Notes: generated by a model not told the origin, from the letters alone. A stretch of 9,307 nt of DNA from an uncultured Synergistia bacterium (GCA_937888925.1 CALARM010000530.1:1-9307), one strand, 5' to 3'. Shown: positions 1 to 7,514, counted from the stretch's first letter. Numbers and translations are program-made.

Positions 1-2177
1 CCATTTGATACATAGGCAAAATTACCCTGAACAGAAAGTTTATCAGTAATATCATAGGTAGCACCTGTAGAAAGGTAATTAAAATGAACATCATATCTTG
101 TAAAAGGTATGCCTGTACTGGTAGTATGAACTGTATCAAACTCACGCTTAAAATTATATCTTTCATAATCGGCCCATACATGGAGATTTTTACCAAAAGA
201 ATAATGGCCGGCAATTTCAAATATATAAGTATCACCTTTGGCAGAATCATTATCAGTAAAAACAAGATCCTGGTTTCCATAAATATTTGCACCTACTACT
301 CCCGGTACAAAAGCTGACGAATTATACTGGTTAAAGTAAAGAGGATTTAACATATCATATTTCTGGAAAGAATTCTCATCATTTGTTATCTGAGTTGGAA
401 CTACCTGTTTTAAATAGGTAAAATCTCCATAAATATGCCCCTGTTTTTCCTCACCTACAACCCAATCTGCACCGATATCAATACCTGTCCTGTTTGGTAA
501 TAATTCTCCTGATCGTGTAGGATTTGCAAGAAGTCCGTATTTCCAGGAAGAACAGCATTTCTGAGCATGGAGACCATCTCCGTAACCTTTTTCCCATGTT
601 CTGTGGAAACTGAAAGGATCGTAATTGGCATCAATTCTTAAGAATTTACCGTAAACCTTAACATTGCCTCCAAAATCAGCTTCTGCACCGGCACTGAAGA
701 AACTTCCGGCATGACTGCTATTACTATTATCAAGAAGATTATAGTCAAATCTGGTCTGATTAAATTCTCCGAGAACCTTTATTTTTATATCATCACCGAA
801 TATATAATAACCATTGATACCGAAATAATTGGTATCTTTCGGAGCAATTCCTACTCCAAACACATCAGGATGTGATGCATAGTCTTCATAAACTCTGAGA
901 TAAGCACCTTCAATGTGAGCCCTGTCATCACAGAAAGTACGGCCGGCCCAAAAACCCTGCATATGATTGTCATACATACCTCTATCTACCTGGCCATAAC
1001 TCAGAAAATGAGAAGAACCTGCTCCGTCATTATAAGGAACTGCAAGAGGATACCATGTAGGATTACTCAGAGGATGTCTGTGATCGGCATTACCATATAG
1101 GTAAAGACTTCCGGTATTACTGTTATCAGGATTTAAAAATCCCTGGACAGAGTTTATATTATTAGCTGTAAAAGCTTCAAAATCTACTGTTTTATAAAGA
1201 TTTCCGGCAAAATTAAGACCATTCAGAGGAAGCCTTACTGTGCCACCATAAGCATAAAGTGCTCTTGGTCCGACAAATAAACTGGAAGAAACCTTACTTA
1301 CAGTATAATCACCGTATTTACCTGTAACATCCCAGTCACCGTCTGTATCAAACCAGAGGCTTGATAGATTTGCCTGAAAATGAAGATCATAGGTAGGCTG
1401 CCTGCCTGTACTGTTATAAGGAGGAACAAGGCCCCACATATCAGATATGCCTTTTTCACCGAAGGTACTGTAAGCCTCAAGATTACCGCCTGCTTTAACT
1501 TTCTCGGCAACTTTTGCAGCTACATTCAGGTTTAATTCTGACATAACAGCAACACCCTGATAGAGTCTGAAGCCACCTAAAAATTCATCTGAACCGTACT
1601 GCAGACCGGGCCCCGACGGCCCGCCGGGAGGATTTGATATGGCGCTGAAAGATGAACTTCCGCTGGCAGGAGTACCGGGGCCGGTAGTATTATTAGCCCC
1701 CGGTGAAAGCCCGATAGCAACAGCTGTTGTATTAAAATTACCACTCAGCTTAATTCTTTCAAGCTCCTGTACACGGGCAGTAAGTTTTCCTACAGAATCT
1801 TCTATATTAACTACCCTTACTCCAAGAGCGTCAAGCTCATCATGAAATTCTTTAAGAAGCTTATTTATTGTTTCCATATCTTCTTTTGTTGCATAAATAG
1901 AAAGGTCAGGAATTTCAGGTATTGAAGCCTGAACCTGTTCCAGTTTTGCAATAACTCTTGCTACAACCATAGCCATTTCATATCTTGTCATAGGTCTGTC
2001 ACCTTTAAACAGCCCATCAGGATAACCTTCTACAAGGCCTTTTTCTTCCAGCATCTGTACTGCATCATAGGCCCAGTGATCCTGTGGAACATCAGAAAAC
2101 GGGTCTGCCATTGCCGGTATAATAGCAGTCAATGCAAAAAAAGATATTACCATCAGAATGAATGCAAATCTGTGCAT
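1..2177 (-). CDS. SLH-domain, coiled-coil, porin-like outer-membrane protein (C-terminus beyond window)
   Basis: An open frame of 725 codons starts at the ATG at 2177 and runs off the left edge without a stop. AAGGAG at 2192-2187 lies 9 nt upstream. Seen in order: a signal peptide (about residues 1-24, hydrophobic core then PAMA); one SLH domain (about 25-83, with FSDVP, HWAYDAV, EGYPDG and the MTRYEMA helix); a charged heptad-like coiled coil (about 97-143); then barrel-like sequence rich in Gly, Asn, Asp and aromatics with alternating strands. In Mep45/OmpM, SomA and Thermus SlpA-type proteins, the SLH domain grips peptidoglycan-linked polymer while the C-terminal barrel sits in the outer membrane, tethering membrane to wall and acting as a channel. 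I infer that role here. Odd points are a Gly/Pro/Ser-rich loop (residues 155-195) encoded by unusually GC-rich DNA and an adjacent Cys pair late in the barrel. Substrate specificity cannot be told. Confidence 0.88.
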   Translation of the reverse strand, partial: MHRFAFILMVISFFALTAIIPAMADPFSDVPQDHWAYDAVQMLEEKGLVEGYPDGLFKGDRPMTRYEMAMVVARVIAKLEQVQASIPEIPDLSIYATKEDMETINKLLKEFHDELDALGVRVVNIEDSVGKLTARVQELERIKLSGNFNTTAVAIGLSPGANNTTGPGTPASGSSSFSAISNPPGGPSGPGLQYGSDEFLGGFRLYQGVAVMSELNLNVAAKVAEKVKAGGNLEAYSTFGEKGISDMWGLVPPYNSTGRQPTYDLHFQANLSSLWFDTDGDWDVTGKYGDYTVSKVSSSLFVGPRALYAYGGTVRLPLNGLNFAGNLYKTVDFEAFTANNINSVQGFLNPDNSNTGSLYLYGNADHRHPLSNPTWYPLAVPYNDGAGSSHFLSYGQVDRGMYDNHMQGFWAGRTFCDDRAHIEGAYLRVYEDYASHPDVFGVGIAPKDTNYFGINGYYIFGDDIKIKVLGEFNQTRFDYNLLDNSNSSHAGSFFSAGAEADFGGNVKVYGKFLRIDANYDPFSFHRTWEKGYGDGLHAQKCCSSWKYGLLANPTRSGELLPNRTGIDIGADWVVGEEKQGHIYGDFTYLKQVVPTQITNDENSFQKYDMLNPLYFNQYNSSAFVPGVVGANIYGNQDLVFTDNDSAKGDTYIFEIAGHYSFGKNLHVWADYERYNFKREFDTVHTTSTGIPFTRYDVHFNYLSTGATYDITDKLSVQGNFAYVSN

Positions 2178-2642
2178 AAAAGTTTACTCCTTTTTGTTTG
2201 TTTTATTATGATATTAATAAACAAAATACAACAGAAAAATATTTTAAAGTTATATATTATTACTCAATTTAACAGATATATGTTCAATCTAAAAATAATC
2301 TGAATATTCTTTATCAGACCTCATGGTTAAAAGTTGCATCTTCACTGGTAGTAACTGGCAGATATTTTTTGTCCTGTTGTTTTTTGTACATAATATCAAT
2401 ATCACATAATATTAGCAGTGTAATTTCTACTTATATATATAAAAACCTTCTAATATTTTTAAAATTAGTATTTTTTTTTAAACAGCTATTATCTTATAAA
2501 TTAATTTTCAAATTATGTAACATGACAGGGAAGTTATTTTATATTTGCTTAAATACCGACTTATGTTATAATACCTTTACAGGAAAAATAAGAAATAAAA
2601 ATTTATTTTATATATTCTTATAAAAAGTTATGGTGTCAGAAT
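2178..2642. other. AT-rich divergent intergenic control region (465 bp)
   Basis: This stretch separates the leftward SLH/porin gene from the rightward kinase gene and must hold both promoters. The kinase promoter is clear and listed separately. For the porin gene only a weak candidate was seen on the minus strand: TTGAAC, then 19 nt, then TAATAA, within about 2250-2290. Long A/T runs occur throughout. Frames open here are AT-rich, begin at TTG or overlap the porin signal peptide, and lack ribosome-binding sites, so no gene is called. No RNA gene or riboswitch fold was recognised. Confidence 0.6.
2545..2572 (+). promoter_or_regulatory. Sigma-70-type extended -10 promoter for the kinase gene
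   Basis: TTGCTT (2545-2550) and a perfect TATAAT (2567-2572) are separated by 16 nt. A TG at 2564-2565, one base before the -10, makes it an extended -10 promoter. Transcription would begin near 2579, giving a leader of about 64 nt before the GTG at 2643. It points toward the kinase gene and no other gene lies between. Confidence 0.7.
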
Positions 2643-4457
2643 GTGTTAGGAAAAGAAGATAATATTCTCTTAAATCGTTATAAAATATTAAAATTAATAA
2701 AAAGAGGCGGCATGGGAGTAATATATTTAGCAGAAGATCTGCATCTGGAAAGAACATGTGCCGTCAAAGAATTGATAATAGATTTCAGTCATACTTCACA
2801 GGAAGATATTAACAGAGCAATAGAAAATTTTAAGAGGGAAGCCAGAATACTGGCAAATTTACATCACACAAATCTGCCAAAGGTTTATGATTATTTTGTA
2901 TCTGGTATTAACTATTTTCTTGTTATGGATTATATTGAAGGTAATGATCTTCTATCTTTACTTAATCAGAGAACCTGCGGATTTTCAGAAGAAGAAGTAA
3001 TGAAATGGCTATTTGAGCTCTGTGATGTTCTTGATTATCTCCATACTCAGGATCCGCCAATAATATACAGAGATGTAAAACCATCAAATATAATGTTACG
3101 AGAAAAAGACAAAAAAATCATTCTTATAGATTTCGGTATAGCTATAATCTCAAGCGGAACTCTTCCATTCAAAAAAAGAGAAAGCCTTGGCACACTGGGT
3201 TATGTATCGCCTGAACAATGTGATGGGAAGACCGGGCCGACAGGTGATATATATTCCCTTGGTGCAACAGCCTATCATCTCCTGACTGGTTCTCTTCCTC
3301 CAGTCTTTATAGAAACTTCTATAAAAGAAAAAAGAAAAGATATATCTGATGAACTTGAACAAATAATCTCTAAATGTCTTAAGAAAAATGTAATAGAAAG
3401 ATATCAAAATATAAAAGAGTTATATTATGAATTAGAAAAAATAAATAAAAGAAATATTAATATCCCCCATAAGGAATCGATAAAGGAAAGTGATTATAAA
3501 ATTATTTCCAGAGAAGATATTTATGACTTAACAGAAAAAAATCTTTATAATATACTTTATAACTATATTTCACAGGACACTTCGGGAAAATTAACAATCA
3601 AAGATGAACATGAAGAAGGTGAAATATATCTTAATAAAGGTAATATAGTAGATGCAAAACTCGGAAATCTATCAGGTGAAGAGGCATTAAACAGTTTCTT
3701 TACCTGGACAGAAGGACAGGTATGTTACTCAATGGAAATAATTGACAATATGGAGATAAATAAATCAACTTCCTCCATTCTTCGTGAAGGTCTTAGAATA
3801 AATAATGAACTTCAATCAATGAGAAAAGAATTACCTTTACTGGCTTTAAATCAGACACTTATGGTTAATAAATCTCTATCAACTGATAGAGAGCATAGTT
3901 TTTCCCCTCTGGAAATAGCTATAATTGCATATATAAAGAATAAATTATCCATAAGAGAGGTTGCACAGAAACTAAACAGAAACTATTTTAAAATTTTCAA
4001 AATAATCTATGAACTATACAAAGAAAATATTTTTGTCGATCCATGTATTTTTAAAAGAAATATAAAAATTTTAATTGTAGATGACGAAGAAGAAATAAGA
4101 AATATGATTATATCCTGTCTGGAAAGCAATTATAATTTTCAGATGGAAAGTGCTGGAGATGGAGTTGAATGCTGTCTTAAATTAAATATTTTCAAACCTG
4201 ATATTATACTATTAGATATATGTATGCCTGATATAGATGGATATGAAATATGCAAAGTAATAGATAAGATGACAAAAATTTCAAAGCCGGAGGTTATTAT
4301 AATAACGGCAATTAAAATCGATTTAATTGAGAAACTTAGAGATAAAGATTATATAGATATTTTATACAAGCCATTTGCAATAAAAGAATTAGAAAAAAAA
4401 ATAGATATTATTATAAGAAAAATAAACCTTCAGAAAAGCATATCTGAATTACCATAA
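2643..4457 (+). CDS. Ser/Thr protein kinase - DUF4388 (PATAN) - receiver fusion protein
   Basis: A 604-residue soluble protein with no membrane segment. The Hanks-type kinase spans about residues 12-268: glycine loop KRGGMGVIY, Lys42, helix-C Glu66, YRDVKPSN (catalytic Asp144, Asn149), DFG at 163-165, SPE at 189-191, Asp202 and Arg253. All key residues are present, so it should be active. A DUF4388/PATAN module follows (about 290-385, with GEIYLNKGNIVDAK and FFTWTEG), then a helical, winged-helix-like part (about 420-465), then a full CheY-like receiver (about 473-595) with Asp480/481, phospho-acceptor Asp525, Thr555 and Lys576. It may join Ser/Thr phosphorylation and histidine-kinase input in one chain. 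The start is GTG: an in-frame stop at 2589 and no other usable codon leave no alternative, and the first internal Met would cut the glycine loop. Only a weak GGTG serves as ribosome site. The gene is visibly more AT-rich than the porin and dehydrogenase genes. Partners and targets are unknown. Confidence 0.93.
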   Translation: MLGKEDNILLNRYKILKLIKRGGMGVIYLAEDLHLERTCAVKELIIDFSHTSQEDINRAIENFKREARILANLHHTNLPKVYDYFVSGINYFLVMDYIEGNDLLSLLNQRTCGFSEEEVMKWLFELCDVLDYLHTQDPPIIYRDVKPSNIMLREKDKKIILIDFGIAIISSGTLPFKKRESLGTLGYVSPEQCDGKTGPTGDIYSLGATAYHLLTGSLPPVFIETSIKEKRKDISDELEQIISKCLKKNVIERYQNIKELYYELEKINKRNINIPHKESIKESDYKIISREDIYDLTEKNLYNILYNYISQDTSGKLTIKDEHEEGEIYLNKGNIVDAKLGNLSGEEALNSFFTWTEGQVCYSMEIIDNMEINKSTSSILREGLRINNELQSMRKELPLLALNQTLMVNKSLSTDREHSFSPLEIAIIAYIKNKLSIREVAQKLNRNYFKIFKIIYELYKENIFVDPCIFKRNIKILIVDDEEEIRNMIISCLESNYNFQMESAGDGVECCLKLNIFKPDIILLDICMPDIDGYEICKVIDKMTKISKPEVIIITAIKIDLIEKLRDKDYIDILYKPFAIKELEKKIDIIIRKINLQKSISELP

Positions 4458-4474
4458 AATTTTCTTTATTTATT

Positions 4475-5614
4475 TTATTTACGTCTGAAAAATGAAAAAA
4501 TACCACCTTTTTTTTCAGTGTCCTGCAATACCTGAGTAGGATATGTAACATTATAATTTCTCTTTATTTTTTCTATCAGTTCCAGAACATCTTCTATGTC
4601 TTTTTTCTTACACCCACTCTCTTTCATAAAATTTTCTACAAGCAGATCCAGTTTATTGACAGGAAACGAAGACATATTATGCTCCAAATGTTCCACACAG
4701 GACTCAAGGATTAATCCGGCAGAAGGACCTATATGTGATTTCAAGCGTTTTTCTACACTGTCAAAGAATTCTTTCCCAACAAATGGCTGAGTTCCAGAAG
4801 GAGATTGTGTTGTTACATCTTTACTAATTGCGTCCCTCAGATTCTTCTCACTTATGCCGGCAGATTTGACAATCTCAAATATAAGACCATCTAAATTACT
4901 TTCAGGGAAAGAATTTTTTGTACATCCCAGTGAGTCAAGACATGTATCTATTATTACTTTTGCTGAAGGGCCTACAGATGTTTTCACATAATTCTCCAGT
5001 TTATTAATAACTTCTACATCTAAAAGAGGTTCACTCTTTATTGGTTTGATTTCTTTTTCTATTACCTGCTCGACTTTTTCTATTACATCAAAAGATAAGA
5101 ATTTATATAGAATCTTAAATATATCAAATCTATTTTTTCCGGTCATTTCCTCTATTTTTCTTATGCTTTTTGTCCCGTCTAAAAAGCTTATTATAGATAA
5201 ATCTTCAGTATTCATATTAATCCTTCCTGATGTGCTTCTCCCGGTAAGTTTAAAAACATCATCAGGACTTTTAATTAACTCCTGAATTACAGAGATTTCC
5301 TTCCTTCTGACAAGACAATCTGTAAGAAGTTGCTTTGTATTAGCATCAATTGTCATTTTTTCTGCCTTCACATTATGTCGAAATTCAAAATCCCCTTCAT
5401 TCCATGTTAACAGATTATATAGAGCATCCAAACCTTCTTTGAAGTGAAAAACAGCATGAACTATTTTGCCGTTTTCTATATATATTTCTGCTTCCTCGCC
5501 TTTATTAGAAAAGACAAGTTTGCCCAATTGCTCTTTTTTAGTACATAATAATACAAACAAATCAATTAGTTTTAGATCTTTTAAATTACCTGATATACTT
5601 TTTTTTTCAGACAT
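4475..5614 (-). CDS. DUF4388 (PATAN) protein with two C-terminal GPSA-type repeats
   Basis: A 379-residue cytoplasmic protein. The ATG at 5614 has AGGAGG 10 nt upstream. Residues about 8-80 form a DUF4388/PATAN module (GKLVF, EIYIENGKIVHA, LLTWNEG). Residues about 135-183 form a helical part (SIRKIEEMTG, FDIFKILYKFL) that matches the same region of the neighbouring kinase fusion. Then come two related segments (about 205-263 and 287-346), each with a short helix, GPSA, a helix ending in Cys-containing ESC or DTC, SFP, and a Leu-rich helix. The tail is basic and aromatic (GIFSFFRRK). The repeats resemble domains seen at the ends of some bacterial kinases and FHA proteins, but I cannot name them with confidence. 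No catalytic motif is visible, so an adaptor or scaffold role is likely. The gene is convergent with the kinase fusion, with 17 bp between the stop codons. Function unproven. Confidence 0.87.
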   Translation of the reverse strand: MSEKKSISGNLKDLKLIDLFVLLCTKKEQLGKLVFSNKGEEAEIYIENGKIVHAVFHFKEGLDALYNLLTWNEGDFEFRHNVKAEKMTIDANTKQLLTDCLVRRKEISVIQELIKSPDDVFKLTGRSTSGRINMNTEDLSIISFLDGTKSIRKIEEMTGKNRFDIFKILYKFLSFDVIEKVEQVIEKEIKPIKSEPLLDVEVINKLENYVKTSVGPSAKVIIDTCLDSLGCTKNSFPESNLDGLIFEIVKSAGISEKNLRDAISKDVTTQSPSGTQPFVGKEFFDSVEKRLKSHIGPSAGLILESCVEHLEHNMSSFPVNKLDLLVENFMKESGCKKKDIEDVLELIEKIKRNYNVTYPTQVLQDTEKKGGIFSFFRRK

Positions 5615-5740
5615 ATTTTTAGCGCCTCCTTCTATTCTTTGAATTCAAGTATTTAAATTTTTCAGAGAAACAGTCGGGAAGGATAATTTTCACCCTGTCT
5701 TATAAGCATCCAGACTTACCCCTCTACAGTATCAAGCCTA

Positions 5741-5781
5741 TCCCTGCATGCCCTGCTACCTTACTTACCGGCATGCAGGGA
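5741..5781. repeat. Perfect 12-bp inverted repeat in the 181-bp gap 5615-5795
   Basis: TCCCTGCATGCC (5741-5752) and its exact reverse complement (5770-5781) flank a 17-nt spacer. The stem itself contains the palindrome GCATGC. It lies just past the stop codon of the receptor gene and would form a strong RNA hairpin in either direction. No T run follows it on either strand, so it is not a standard Rho-independent terminator; it may protect a 3' end or be an intergenic repeat unit. A similar GCAT(AT)GCCCTG core lies inside the MITE-like element at 7403-7507. Confidence 0.7.
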
Positions 5782-5795
5782 AAAATATTCTATAC

Positions 5796-7223
5796 TTATA
5801 ATTTATATTCCTTTACCAGCGTTTTAAGTCTTTCTGACATCCTGGACATAGATTCTGCTCCTGCTTTAACTTTTTCTGCAGTAGTACCTCCTCCCATAGT
5901 CTGAGACACACCGGTCAATTCACCGGAAGAAGTAGAAAGGGACTCTATTAACTTATTCATTACAGATATGGTATTTCTCACAGAAATAATCATTTTATTA
6001 CAGCTATCTCTAAGAATTCCTAACTCTGATATAGATGTGTTTAACTCCACAGATTCTCTTAAATCACCGGCAGCAACTTTTTTAAATATATTTACCATCT
6101 TTTCAAAAGGTGTTGCTATGTAACTGGCAAAAATATAGGCTACTATGGAACCAAGTATTATGAATATAATTGCCAGTAATATAGTCATAAGTCTGAGGCG
6201 GTACAAACCATCCAGGAACTCATCGTAATAAGTACTTGGCCCTATGACCCATCTCAATTCAGGGAAAAATGTAAGGCTGGCAATCTTTAATCTCAGGTTA
6301 CTTTCTCCTTTATTTACCCACCAGTAAGTTTTTATAACCACTTTTCCATCTTCCAACTTCTCTCCTGACCCTATCAGATCATGGATCATAAAATTCCCTC
6401 TGGCATCCTTTTGATCCCATATTTGTTCTCCATCTCTCTGTCTGTCTTTAGAGAGAATATACTTTCCTCTATTGCCGGTATTTGGATCATCCTGTGCAGC
6501 ATCCAGAATATAAATATACCCGGTTTTCCCGATCTTAATTTTAGCAAGATTATTAAATAACTGGTCATGAAAAGGTTTTTCCTTTATACCTACATAAAGG
6601 GCTCCAATTATATTACCTGTATCATCCTTTATAGGTTCATAAGCTGCCATATACCATTCTGTAACGACAAATGCTCTGCCTCTATAGATTTCTCCACTCA
6701 TAACTGCTTTATATACAGGAGAGTCTGATGGTATATAAGTCCCGACAGACCTTGTTCCATCTTTGGTTTTCACATTGGTAGATACTCTTAGCAGTCCCTC
6801 CGGTATCATCTGGAATATTGTGCATGTACACCCAATTGTACTCTGCACCTTATCTACTATGTTATAATTATATGGTATTTTTTCCCCGTTAATCTTCATA
6901 GGGTAAATATTGACAGTGCTCTCTTTTTTCGTAACCTGATTTATTGCATTAAAAGTTACCTTTTCTCTTTTATCCAGAACCGGTTTTCCCTCAGCATAAA
7001 ACATATTTCTTGCAACTTCAAGATCAGTGTTCACGCTGGTCTGCATAGAGAAATACATATTCTTTACACTTTCACAGACAAGAAGAGACTGATTGGTCAT
7101 ATTTTCCTCTACCTGTCTGTTAATCTCTGTTTTGACAGAAGAATATCCAATAAAACTTATAATTAAGACAGGAATGGTAACAAGTAAAATACAGGTAATC
7201 AAAAGATATAATTTAATACTCAT
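5796..7223 (-). CDS. Cache/HAMP chemoreceptor lacking its signalling hairpin
   Basis: A 475-residue membrane protein. TM1 (about residues 5-27) and TM2 (about 346-368) bracket a large periplasmic sensor (about 35-340) of the Cache_3-Cache_2 fusion type, recognised by TIFQM, LRVSTNV, VGTYIPSDSPVY, GRAFVV, YEPIKD and GALYVGIK. This fold usually binds small organic ligands; the ligand here is unknown. A HAMP domain follows (about 369-424, from TPFEKM through AAGDL). Methyl-accepting proteins then continue with a hairpin of 200 or more residues whose tip binds CheA/CheW. Here only its first part (LSTSSGELTGVSQTM) remains, joined through GGGTT to the usual C-terminal end (AGAESMSRMSERLKTLV). The tip and most methylation helices are absent, as if deleted in frame. 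It may be a decoy, a partner subunit or a decaying gene. The ATG at 7223 fits directly onto TM1 but has no clear ribosome site. See the leader feature upstream. Confidence 0.88.
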   Translation of the reverse strand: MSIKLYLLITCILLVTIPVLIISFIGYSSVKTEINRQVEENMTNQSLLVCESVKNMYFSMQTSVNTDLEVARNMFYAEGKPVLDKREKVTFNAINQVTKKESTVNIYPMKINGEKIPYNYNIVDKVQSTIGCTCTIFQMIPEGLLRVSTNVKTKDGTRSVGTYIPSDSPVYKAVMSGEIYRGRAFVVTEWYMAAYEPIKDDTGNIIGALYVGIKEKPFHDQLFNNLAKIKIGKTGYIYILDAAQDDPNTGNRGKYILSKDRQRDGEQIWDQKDARGNFMIHDLIGSGEKLEDGKVVIKTYWWVNKGESNLRLKIASLTFFPELRWVIGPSTYYDEFLDGLYRLRLMTILLAIIFIILGSIVAYIFASYIATPFEKMVNIFKKVAAGDLRESVELNTSISELGILRDSCNKMIISVRNTISVMNKLIESLSTSSGELTGVSQTMGGGTTAEKVKAGAESMSRMSERLKTLVKEYKL

Positions 7224-7234
7224 AATAATTTTTT

Positions 7235-7319
7235 TCAGCTCAAAATTTTATGAGCCATACCTCCTTCCTTAATTTACAAAAAAGTAATAACATTATAAAA
7301 TGAGCCATATCCCTCCTTT
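7235..7319 (-). promoter_or_regulatory. Duplicated Shine-Dalgarno/ATG leader with two tiny overlapping ORFs
   Basis: Upstream of the receptor gene the minus strand carries AAGGAGG followed by ATGGCTCAT twice, at 7266-7250 and 7318-7300, about 50 nt apart. The distal ATG (7308) opens a 22-codon frame (7308-7240) with a hydrophobic MLLLFC core. The proximal ATG (7258) opens a 7-codon frame (7258-7235) whose stop is 11 nt before the receptor ATG. The distal frame runs through the proximal ribosome site. This could be a translational-coupling or attenuation leader. The Shine-Dalgarno to ATG spacing is only 1-3 nt, shorter than normal, so translation of these ORFs is uncertain. Confidence 0.45.
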
Positions 7320-7402
7320 CATTCAGTAATCATATAAATGGAATATATTCAGTATGTCCGGCAAGAGAATTTTCAACCGGTAAATCTTCATTATTATTCA
7401 AA

Positions 7403-7507
7403 CTATACTTTTGCAGAATTTTGAAAAACCGTTGTCCTGTAAAGGCATCCCCTGCATATGCCCTGCAAGGTAGAATAAGGCTTTGTTAAAAAAGTGCAAA
7501 AGTATAG
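7403..7507. mobile_element. MITE-like element with 13-bp terminal inverted repeats and 7-bp target duplication
   Basis: CTATACTTTTGCA (7403-7415) is matched exactly in reverse complement at 7495-7507, and ATTCAAA is repeated directly just outside each end (7396-7402 and 7508-7514). A 105-bp non-coding unit with perfect terminal repeats and a perfect flanking duplication is the hallmark of a miniature inverted-repeat transposable element, moved in trans by a transposase elsewhere. The arms stay partly complementary further in, and the middle holds the palindrome GCATATGC (7454-7461). The family is not recognised. It lies between the receptor leader and the end of the dehydrogenase gene. Confidence 0.68.
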
Positions 7508-7514
7508 ATTCAAA

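Noticed and set aside
1298..1510. 70-codon minus-strand frame and other frames opposite or within the large genes
   Set aside because: They are shadows of the SLH/porin, kinase, DUF4388 and dehydrogenase genes in other frames, with no domain or ribosome site of their own.
2369..2623. 84-codon open frame in the divergent intergenic region
   Set aside because: It begins at TTG without a ribosome site, is made of AT-rich codons (Ile, Phe, Leu, Tyr, Lys, Asn), and runs through the kinase promoter.
3066..3095. YRD in place of HRD as a sign of a dead kinase
   Set aside because: Tyr at this position is common in active bacterial kinases of this type, and Lys42, Asp144, Asn149 and Asp163 are all present.
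4485..4518. CTGAAAAA / TTTTTCAG hairpin as a terminator between the convergent genes
   Set aside because: The stem is almost all A-T, the loop is long, and it lies inside the coding end of the DUF4388 gene, so its A/T runs are explained by Lys and Phe codons.
5741..5781. Inverted repeat as a classical Rho-independent terminator
   Set aside because: No T run follows the stem on either strand. The five A after it on the plus strand are on the wrong side for termination of the receptor transcript.
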